Below the pieces are notes generated by a model. It had not been told where the DNA came from and made no database searches. It saw nothing but the letters and a program-made list of their open reading frames with translations. Positions 50,021 through 54,882 of a stretch of 54,882 bases of DNA are shown one piece after another. Each line of letters begins with the position of its first letter. Position 1 is the stretch's first letter. The translations under genes were made by a program, and so were the position numbers. The stretch is from assembly GCA_964566145.1 (NCBI GenBank), contig CAZMHN010000003.1, forward strand, positions 1-54,882. The letters run 5' to 3'. This DNA comes from CAZMHN01 sp964566145. GTDB lineage: Bacteria > Patescibacteriota > Patescibacteriia > Veblenbacterales > UBA10138.

Positions 50021-50533
50021 ATGTCGGAACCGAATCAGACGCTCAGGCCCACCGGGAAAAAACTCCGCATCGGCTGGTTCTCGTTCAGCTGCTGCGAGGA
50101 CAGCACGATACTTTTTACCGAGCTCATGAACGACCGCTGGCTTGAGTGGAAGAATCTGCTGGACGTGCGGCACGCCCGCGTGCTGCAATCCAAGAACGTC
50201 ATGGATGAAATGGACGTAGCCTTCGTGGAGGGCGCCCTGGCCTCGCCTGAACACGTAGCCAAGCTAAAAGAGATACGCAAGCTGGCCAAAAAGGTGGTGG
50301 CCATAGGCGCCTGCGCGGTTATGGGCATGCCTTCGGCTCAGCGCGATCAGTTTGACGCCCAGCGCTTGGCCGAGATACAGCCGGTACTGCTGCGGTTCGC
50401 CTACATGGAGCACGTACAAAAGCTCGCCGACGTCGTCACAGTGGACGCGGCCGTGCCCGGATGCCCCATGGACGAAAAGAAATTCCTGGAAGTACTGAAC
50501 GGCCTACTCAAGGAATTCGGGGTGGTTGCGTAA
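50021..50533 (+). CDS. [NiFe] hydrogenase small subunit, short form (sulfhydrogenase delta-like)
   Basis: A 170-residue protein of the complex I 20-kDa/hydrogenase small-subunit family. It keeps only the proximal [4Fe-4S] site: Cys24 and Cys25 in SFSCCEDS, Cys98 in VAIGACAVMG and Cys148 in VPGCPMDEKK. The adjacent pair CC is the arrangement of NuoB rather than the CxxC usual in hydrogenases. There is no signal peptide, so it is cytosolic, as in group 3 enzymes. It starts an operon with the large subunit. Electron-transfer subunits (FAD/NAD and iron-sulfur) are not nearby. Confidence 0.8.
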   Translation: MSEPNQTLRPTGKKLRIGWFSFSCCEDSTILFTELMNDRWLEWKNLLDVRHARVLQSKNVMDEMDVAFVEGALASPEHVAKLKEIRKLAKKVVAIGACAVMGMPSAQRDQFDAQRLAEIQPVLLRFAYMEHVQKLADVVTVDAAVPGCPMDEKKFLEVLNGLLKEFGVVA

Positions 50534-50545
50534 CCTGTTTGGACC

Positions 50546-51850
50546 ATGCACCACATAGACCTGTCACTGACAGCCGAACTCACCAAGGTGGAAGGCTCGG
50601 CCACGCTCGACGTCTCGGTGAAGCAGGGCAAGGTGGAAAAATGCCGGTTCGGCATTACGGAGTACAAGCGGTTCTACACCCAGGCCATGCGCGGCAAGCC
50701 GTACCGCTCCCTGCCTCAGCTTTTGGCGCGCATCTGCGGAACGTGCTCCAACGCCCACCTGCTGTGCAGCATAGAGGCGTGTGAACACGCGCTCGGCATC
50801 GTCCCCAGCCCGCAGACACAACTCCTGAAGAAGCTGACCATGTACGGGCTCAACATACGCGACCACGCCCTGCATCTGTACCTGTTCGCCCTGCCGGACA
50901 TGTACGGCAAAGATTCTTTCCTGTCGTTCGATGAGAAGGATCCGGAACAGCACGAGATACTCCACGACGCCTTCGCCATCAAAGGCGCGGGCAACTACCT
51001 GTCCATAGTCGTGGCCGGCCGGAGCGTGCACGCACTGCACCCTGCCATAGGCGGATTCACGCATGTGCCAACCCCGGAAGAGACCGCTGAGGCGATGAGG
51101 AAGCTAAAGGAAGTTCGGCCGGCGGTCCTTAGGACCATAGACCGCTTCCTGCGCTCCACGTTCCGCTTTGACCGCAAAACGCACTTCATGGCGCTCGTGG
51201 CAAACCCCTTCAGCTTCCTTGAAGGTACGATCATAAGCGACAATGGACTTTCCATACCTGAGGCTGACTTCCGTAATCACCTAGAGCACGTTGTCCTGCC
51301 CTACTCGCATGCCTCCGGCTATACGTTCGACGGCGAAACCTACATGGTAGGCGCGCTCGCGCGCATCAACTTGGCCAAGGATTCACTCCACGAGGCCACC
51401 AAGCGCGACGCGCAAGCAGCCCTCAAACGTTTTCCCTCCACCAACATCTACGATAACAACCTGGCCCAGGCCGTCGAGATACTGCATTGCGTGGACCATG
51501 CCATAGAGCTCTTGGAGCACGCGAATTTCACGGTCGAAGCGCCGGTCCCGCCGGCTCTGCCCGAGGGTACCGGCGTAGGCGTTATCGAGGCGCCGCGCGG
51601 CACCTTATACCACAAAGTCACGATCAACACGAAGGGTAATGTGGTGGAAGGCGACATTGTTGTCCCCACGGGCCAGAACCAGATAAACATTGAGCAGGAC
51701 CTGGGGACGCTGGTGGAATCAATGTTGCCGCAGAACCCGACCAAAGAACAGCTTCAGCTGGAACTGGAAAAGCTCGTCCGGGCGTACGACCCGTGCATGA
51801 GCTGTGCTTCGCACTTCCTTACCGTGCGTATTGACGGAGCAGGGGCGTGA
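50546..51850 (+). CDS. [NiFe] hydrogenase large (catalytic) subunit
   Basis: A 434-residue catalytic subunit. The L1 motif is RICGTCSNAH with Cys64 and Cys67, and the L2 motif DPCMSC has Cys417 and Cys420, so all four Ni-Fe ligands are present. The C-terminal CASH followed by ~11 residues matches the site cut by the maturation protease. Length and context suit group 3 (cytosolic, bidirectional) enzymes such as sulfhydrogenase alpha. It follows the small subunit by 12 bases. Its 3' end overlaps the convergent protease gene by 32 bases. Confidence 0.9.
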   Translation: MHHIDLSLTAELTKVEGSATLDVSVKQGKVEKCRFGITEYKRFYTQAMRGKPYRSLPQLLARICGTCSNAHLLCSIEACEHALGIVPSPQTQLLKKLTMYGLNIRDHALHLYLFALPDMYGKDSFLSFDEKDPEQHEILHDAFAIKGAGNYLSIVVAGRSVHALHPAIGGFTHVPTPEETAEAMRKLKEVRPAVLRTIDRFLRSTFRFDRKTHFMALVANPFSFLEGTIISDNGLSIPEADFRNHLEHVVLPYSHASGYTFDGETYMVGALARINLAKDSLHEATKRDAQAALKRFPSTNIYDNNLAQAVEILHCVDHAIELLEHANFTVEAPVPPALPEGTGVGVIEAPRGTLYHKVTINTKGNVVEGDIVVPTGQNQINIEQDLGTLVESMLPQNPTKEQLQLELEKLVRAYDPCMSCASHFLTVRIDGAGA

Positions 51851-52214
51851 GTTCCTGAATCGCCTGTTCCTGCGGCGCACCCTCAGGCACGCCCAGCACC
51901 ACGAACGGCGGGAGCTTGTTCATTTTTTTGCGCCAGGCAAGCTCGGCCATAAGGTCGAAATCGTGCATAGTGACGAAGGGGTGGGATTGGAACGAATCCA
52001 GCGAAACGAAGGCGCGAACCTCATTCAGGCCCCGCACCGTGTCTATGATGACGAGTTTGTCCTGCTCCGGCCACTCGTCCAGCGGGTCGCGTACCACGAA
52101 TGTGAGCTTAGGAAACAATTTTTCCAGCTCCGGTTTGAGCTGTATAGGCAAGGCGTCTTTCTCCAGGTCAGGATTGCCGAACAGCCACACCTCTTGTCGG
52201 CTAGAGCGTTTCAT
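51819..52214 (-). CDS. [NiFe] hydrogenase maturation endopeptidase
   Basis: A 131-residue member of the HyaD/HycI fold. LFGNPDLEKDALP holds Asp20, KLVIIDTVRG holds Asp58, and VTMHDFDL holds His84, matching the three nickel-binding positions of the family. It removes the C-terminal peptide of the large subunit after NiFe insertion. The gene is transcribed towards the large-subunit gene and overlaps its end. The ATG at 52214 is used; a TTG two codons upstream is also possible. It overlaps the DUF6390-like gene by 14 bases. Confidence 0.75.
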   Translation of the reverse strand: MKRSSRQEVWLFGNPDLEKDALPIQLKPELEKLFPKLTFVVRDPLDEWPEQDKLVIIDTVRGLNEVRAFVSLDSFQSHPFVTMHDFDLMAELAWRKKMNKLPPFVVLGVPEGAPQEQAIQELTPLLRQYAR

Positions 52215-52929
52215 TGGCAAGTGCTATATGCCGCAAGGTGTAGCGTTCGAGCCATGCCGCGTTCTGCTTGTTCACAACCTCGCATGGCACGTTCCAATGC
52301 ATGGTTATGAGCTGTCCGACCTGTGGTGACTCGAACGCGTCGTCCTCCAGCCGCCGTGTGAGCCGGAACGACTCTTCCAGACCGAGTGCCAACGCGTGCC
52401 CCTCTAGCCTCAGCGGCTTGCGCATGACCGTGATACTCGGCCCGTCCACTGACACGACTCTGCCCCAGCTCACGCGGCAAGCATCCATGGCTTCCACAGT
52501 GTGCAGGCCGCGGCCCTGGTCCGTGCGCTGATACACATTGAACACATGGAACGAATGATGCATCCTCGCGCCCTTGGGAAGCGTAGCCGCGAGGGAATCC
52601 AGACGCCCGCGCGCCCCGCGCGCTTTCAGCCTGAGCGTATCGGCCAGGTGGCGATAAAAAGTGCGCAGGGGCACGGTTTCCAACAGTTCATTGCCTATCC
52701 AGTACGCCTCCACCACTCGCTCGTCAAACGCGTCCGCTATGCCATTGGCTGAGGCTATCTGCCTAAGATACGGGTACAGCGTGCTGAAACGCTTCATCAA
52801 GGCGGCCAAGCCGGGGTCGCCAGCGCCCTCTTTGAGGTATGCCAGCACCTCTTGGTTCGCGTCCGGGCCGCACAAGTGGAGCTTATTCGGGCCGAAGGCG
52901 TACCGGCCGCATCGCACAACGCCATCCAT
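52201..52929 (-). CDS. DUF6390-like protein in hydrogenase locus
   Basis: A 242-residue soluble protein, MDGVVRCGRYAFGPNKLHLC onward, with Cys residues near the N-terminus, GIADAFDERVVEAYWIGNEL in the middle and MHHSFHVFNVYQRTDQG later. It resembles proteins I recall as DUF6390, which tend to be near hydrogenase genes; this is from memory and moderate. It is co-transcribed with the maturation protease, suggesting a maturation or assembly role. The start at 52929 follows TATACT by exactly six bases, whereas the longer frame runs through that promoter. Confidence 0.6.
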   Translation of the reverse strand: MDGVVRCGRYAFGPNKLHLCGPDANQEVLAYLKEGAGDPGLAALMKRFSTLYPYLRQIASANGIADAFDERVVEAYWIGNELLETVPLRTFYRHLADTLRLKARGARGRLDSLAATLPKGARMHHSFHVFNVYQRTDQGRGLHTVEAMDACRVSWGRVVSVDGPSITVMRKPLRLEGHALALGLEESFRLTRRLEDDAFESPQVGQLITMHWNVPCEVVNKQNAAWLERYTLRHIALANETL

Positions 52930-52935
52930 ACCCGA

Positions 52936-52941
52936 AGTATA
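52936..52941 (-). promoter_or_regulatory. -10 box (TATACT) of DUF6390-like/protease operon
   Basis: TATACT on the minus strand with six bases to the ATG at 52929, matching the leaderless pattern. Confidence 0.6.
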
Positions 52942-53006
52942 CCAGAGACCGGAATTATTATAGGAAAAGCCGCCCCGGTGTTCTGGAGCGGCGTACACCA
53001 ACCTGC

Positions 53007-53294
53007 TTACAGCAGCAATTCTTTTTTCTTCAACTTGACATAAATATCACCGAGCACGTCCGCAGGACAACCATGGCCGCTGTGCTGCCACCTGCGCTTG
53101 CTGTGACGAAACAATATGAACGTCCACTTGGCAGGGCTTTCAAAAACAAGGTGCCACCTGTATCCTCGGCACTTCGGTAACGACGCCTCCTTACTACAGC
53201 GATCGCATTCGGGCGCGTTATCGGATATGTATTTTTCTAAGAGTGCGGCGTACACGCTGGCTTGGTGTTGCACGCCTGTGATTTTATGTTCCAT
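53007..53294 (-). CDS. Small cysteine-containing protein of unknown function
   Basis: A 94-residue protein with CDRC near residue 30, another Cys in LPKC at about residue 42 and one in HGCP at about residue 75, in a basic, aromatic-rich sequence (GYRWHLVFESPAKWTFILF). The cysteines might bind a metal. I recognise no family. AGGAGG lies five bases before the ATG at 53294, which supports this start over one 20 codons upstream. It stands alone between the hydrogenase locus and the tRNA-Ser genes. Confidence 0.55.
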   Translation of the reverse strand: MEHKITGVQHQASVYAALLEKYISDNAPECDRCSKEASLPKCRGYRWHLVFESPAKWTFILFRHSKRRWQHSGHGCPADVLGDIYVKLKKKELLL

Positions 53295-53454
53295 GACTGC
53301 CTCCTTTTTCTTTTTGTATTCCGCGGCTATCGTGACTGACACACTAACCCGCACTCTGCGGTCCTGTCAAACTCGTTGACATGAGCCCCCAAAGACCCTA
53401 TGATACGTGCGCGTTTGAAAATTCCCGGAGGCGTGGCCTGCAGGAGTTCGAGAT

Positions 53455-53564
53455 GGCCACAGAGCGGAGGCGTGGCCGAGTGGTTGAAGGCGACGGTCTT
53501 GAAAACCGTTATACCCTCAAAAGGTATCGGGGGTTCGAATCCCTCCGCCTCCGCTCTGTGGCCC
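53455..53564 (+). repeat. Inverted repeats extending the tRNA-Ser(TGA) acceptor stem
   Basis: GGCCACAGAGC before and GCTCTGTGGCC after the tRNA are complementary over 11 bases, continuing the seven-base acceptor stem into an 18-bp helix in the precursor. Confidence 0.75.
53466..53553 (+). tRNA. tRNA-Ser(TGA)
   Basis: An 88-base class II tRNA with acceptor GGAGGCG/CGCCTCC, anticodon loop CTTGAAA (anticodon TGA) and a long variable arm (TATACCCTCAAAAGGTAT). CCA is not encoded, unlike the other three tRNAs in the window. Its leader and trailer are complementary. Confidence 0.95.
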
Positions 53565-53583
53565 ATCACCCAACAAATAAACA

Positions 53584-53675
53584 CGGAGAGGTGGCCGAGT
53601 GGTCCAAGGCAACGGTTTGCTAAACCGTGGCGCCTGATAAGCGCCTCATGGGTTCAAATCCCATCCTCTCCGCCA
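53584..53675 (+). tRNA. tRNA-Ser(GCT)
   Basis: A 92-base class II tRNA with acceptor GGAGAGG/CCTCTCC, anticodon loop TTGCTAA (anticodon GCT), a long variable arm (GGCGCCTGATAAGCGCCT) and encoded CCA. Its last 20 bases plus the next T are repeated at 53811-53831, so it is the target of a tRNA-end module. Confidence 0.95.
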
Positions 53676-53676
53676 T
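53656..53676 (+). repeat. tRNA-Ser(GCT) 3'-end direct repeat, proximal copy
   Basis: The 21-base repeat starts AAATCCCATC in the T-loop and ends with CCAT. The break point within the T-loop corresponds to that at tRNA-Asn. Confidence 0.85.
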
Positions 53677-53714
53677 TTCAATAATCCTCACCCTTGCGGT
53701 GGGGATTATTGAAA
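53676..53714 (+). terminator. Terminator inside the tRNA-Ser module
   Basis: TTTCAATAATCC and GGATTATTGAAA form a 12-bp stem with an inner CACC/GGTG pair. It directly follows the tRNA and resembles the second terminator at 53832, suggesting that the module brought its own copy. Confidence 0.7.
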
Positions 53715-53729
53715 TCGTCGAGTTTGGAA

Positions 53730-53751
53730 GCGAGCCAACTGCTTGGCTCGC
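53730..53751. repeat. Conserved hairpin GCGAGCCAA-N4-TTGGCTCGC at tRNA-Ser
   Basis: Same 9-bp stem as at 852-873 and 2669-2690, with loop CTGC instead of GCCG (read on the plus strand). It lies 15 bases after the terminator stem, against about 16 at the Asn site. Confidence 0.85.
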
Positions 53752-53810
53752 GCTGGGATTTGAAGGGTTGGCTGATGCGCGAACGCGCCAGCTAACCCAG
53801 GCCCGAAGGG

Positions 53811-53831
53811 AAATCCCATCCTCTCCGCCAT
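53811..53831 (+). repeat. tRNA-Ser(GCT) 3'-end direct repeat, distal copy
   Basis: Exact repeat of 53656-53676, 155 bases downstream, including the CCA and following T. Confidence 0.85.
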
Positions 53832-53870
53832 AGCAAAAACACTCACCCCTTGCGGGTGGGTGATTTTGCT
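53832..53870 (+). terminator. Terminator 3' of the tRNA-Ser module
   Basis: AGCAAAA plus CACTCACCC pair with GGGTGGGTG plus TTTTGCT, giving a long stem with a T run. It is probably the original terminator of tRNA-Ser(GCT). Confidence 0.75.
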
Positions 53871-53871
53871 A

Positions 53872-53877
53872 TATAGT
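53872..53877 (+). promoter_or_regulatory. -10 box (TATAGT) of the SDR gene
   Basis: TATAGT directly follows the terminator and lies 41 bases before the ATG at 53919. Confidence 0.4.
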
Positions 53878-53918
53878 GAAAGGTGCATCACATAATTTAC
53901 TTTCTCATAAATAAACTT

Positions 53919-54656
53919 ATGTCCGAGAAAAGAACTGCCATCGTGACCGGAGCGGCCCGCGGCATCGGCAAGGGCATTGCGCTGGCCCTGGCCCAGGACG
54001 GGTACAACGTGGTTGTTTCCGACATGAAACAAGCAGACTGCGACGCCGCCGCGAAAGAGCTTCAGGCGACAGGCGCGGAAGTGATCGGCACGGCCTGCAA
54101 CGTCACCGACCCGTCGGCCGTGGAAACGTTGTTTCAAAAGACCGTGGAAAAGTTCGGCAAGGTCGACGTACTGGTCAATAACGCCGGCATTTATCCGTTC
54201 GTGCCTTTTTCCAGCATGACCGAAGCGGACTGGGACAAAGTTATGAACGTGAACCTCAAAGGAGTGTTCCTGTGTTCTAAGGCGGCGGCCAAACTATTGT
54301 CAGCAGGCGGCAGGATAGTGAACATTTCCTCCATAGCTTCAGTAGTGGGGTTCGAGAACCTGGTGCACTACTGCGCCTCCAAGGGCGGGGTGAACGGCAT
54401 GACGCGGGCGCTGGCGCTCGAACTGGCCCGTCAGAACGTAACCGTGAACGCGGTGGCGCCCGGAGCCATCAACACCCCTGGCGCGTACCAGGACGCCAAA
54501 GAAGAAGTGAAAAAACAGACCGCGGCTATGGTGCCTATGGCCAGGATAGGCGAACCTGAGGACATTGCGAACGCGGTCGTGTTCCTGGCTTCAGAAAAAT
54601 CCAGCTACATCACCGGCCAGGTCCTGGTGGTGGACGGCGGGTGGACGTTGCGGTAA
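53919..54656 (+). CDS. Short-chain dehydrogenase/reductase, FabG-like
   Basis: A 245-residue classical SDR. The cofactor loop is TGAARGIG (10-17), NNAG is at 87-90, and the catalytic set is Asn112, Ser138, Tyr151 and Lys155. Asp35 at the end of the second strand favours NAD over NADP. PGAINTPGAY and SSYITGQVLVVDGGW are standard family segments. It could be 3-oxoacyl-ACP reductase, but no other fatty-acid genes are near, so the substrate is open. The ATG at 53919 gives the normal start. Confidence 0.9.
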   Translation: MSEKRTAIVTGAARGIGKGIALALAQDGYNVVVSDMKQADCDAAAKELQATGAEVIGTACNVTDPSAVETLFQKTVEKFGKVDVLVNNAGIYPFVPFSSMTEADWDKVMNVNLKGVFLCSKAAAKLLSAGGRIVNISSIASVVGFENLVHYCASKGGVNGMTRALALELARQNVTVNAVAPGAINTPGAYQDAKEEVKKQTAAMVPMARIGEPEDIANAVVFLASEKSSYITGQVLVVDGGWTLR

Positions 54657-54677
54657 TCGACATACGGTTTATACAGA

Positions 54678-54709
54678 TTCAAGTCCGCGCCATATGGCGC
54701 GGACTTGAA
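54678..54709 (+). terminator. SDR gene terminator
   Basis: TTCAAGTCCGCGCC and GGCGCGGACTTGAA form a 14-bp stem with an ATAT loop, 22 bases after the stop. Confidence 0.8.
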
Positions 54710-54732
54710 ATATTAGGCGTTTTGCGCTGTAG

Positions 54733-54738
54733 TACTAT
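54733..54738 (+). promoter_or_regulatory. -10 box (TACTAT) of the sigma factor gene
   Basis: TACTAT lies ten bases before the ATG at 54749 in a short AT-rich stretch. Confidence 0.35.
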
Positions 54739-54748
54739 ATACGTAAGC

Positions 54749-54882
54749 ATGAGCGAATCCTCTTACAGCGACGAGGCCATAGCCGAACGCGTTCAACGGG
54801 GTGATACCGAGGCCTTTGGTACGCTTATGGAACGGTATGAACAGAAGATGCTCCGTTACGCCAGGCGTTTCCTGTTCAATGC
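54749..54882 (+). CDS. RNA polymerase sigma-70 family (ECF-like) factor, N-terminal part
   Basis: The first 44 codons are visible before the right edge. DEAIAERVQRGDTEAFGTLM and ERYEQKMLRYARRFL match the start of sigma region 2 in ECF-type factors. The rest, including DNA-binding region 4, is outside the window. No anti-sigma gene can be checked. Confidence 0.75.
   Translation, partial: MSESSYSDEAIAERVQRGDTEAFGTLMERYEQKMLRYARRFLFN

Larger units (their letters stand above)
53656..53831 (+). mobile_element. Empty tRNA-end module after tRNA-Ser(GCT)
   Basis: A 155-bp insertion bounded by copies of the tRNA 3' end. Order: terminator (53676-53714), conserved 9-bp hairpin (53730-53751), and a fold-back in which TGGGATTT (53754-53761, an inverted T-arm copy) pairs with AAATCCCA (53811-53818). 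Inside is a strong stem, GGGTT/AACCC with GCTG/CAGC and GCGCG/CGCGC (53765-53798). It has no gene. The order of parts equals that of the tRNA-Asn modules although most of the sequence differs. Confidence 0.65.

Overview
The window looks like a draft scaffold from a Candidate Phyla Radiation (Patescibacteria, Parcubacteria-like) bacterium. The evidence is a complete S10-spc ribosomal cluster without uL30 (uS5 is followed directly by uL15), the lemA/DUF2207/htpX/clpC block, very short or absent 5' leaders on many genes, and weak Shine-Dalgarno sequences. TGA is used as an ordinary stop (for example in adk and ruvX), so this is not a code-25 lineage. Two 100-base N runs (14031-14130, 16116-16215) are scaffold gaps of unknown true size, and they break purN, a DUF192 gene and a WecA-like gene. 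The lineage call is inference from gene content only.

Layout. Bases 1-4443 are an AT-rich accessory region lying downstream of the 3' end of a tRNA-Asn gene: a row of single-gene units separated by copies of the tRNA 3' end, including a perfect 1817-bp tandem duplication carrying a PEP-utilising 'mobile domain' gene. Bases 4615-9939 hold envelope proteins and two calcium exporters (a P-type ATPase and a CaCA antiporter). Bases 9986-15644 hold tRNA-Lys, a DEDDh exonuclease, dnaB, ybaB, purD/purN, recR and rplU. Bases 15720-18852 hold DUF192, a WecA-like transferase, ruvX, map and adk. Bases 18930-34365 are secY, the spc and S10 clusters, tuf, fusA, rpsG and rpsL, all on the minus strand. Bases 34474-42446 hold an M50 protease, rpmB and three large secreted or surface proteins, two of which end in type IX-secretion-like sorting domains. 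Bases 42670-49994 hold a DUF5666-like anchored protein, lemA, a DUF2207 protein, htpX, a ClpC-type ATPase and comF. Bases 50021-52929 are a compact [NiFe] hydrogenase locus. Bases 53007-54882 hold a small cysteine protein, two tRNA-Ser genes, an SDR oxidoreductase and the start of a sigma factor.

The most unusual content is a recurrent module found 3' of two different tRNA genes (tRNA-Asn at the left end, tRNA-Ser(GCT) at 53584-53675). In both, a terminator hairpin is followed by the same 9-bp stem (GCGAGCCAA / TTGGCTCGC), then by a long fold-back whose outer stem is made from an inverted T-arm-like copy and a direct copy of the host tRNA 3' end, ending in CCA. At tRNA-Asn these modules delimit one-gene cassettes; at tRNA-Ser the module is empty (155 bp). 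The layout resembles an integron attC array anchored on tRNA 3' ends, but no recombinase gene is in the window, so any mobilising enzyme must act from elsewhere.

A second theme is promoter design: several genes have a TATACT/TATAAT-type -10 box ending only 6-8 bases before the ATG, which would give leaderless mRNAs. A third is an unusual 233-bp structured spacer between rpsJ and rplC.
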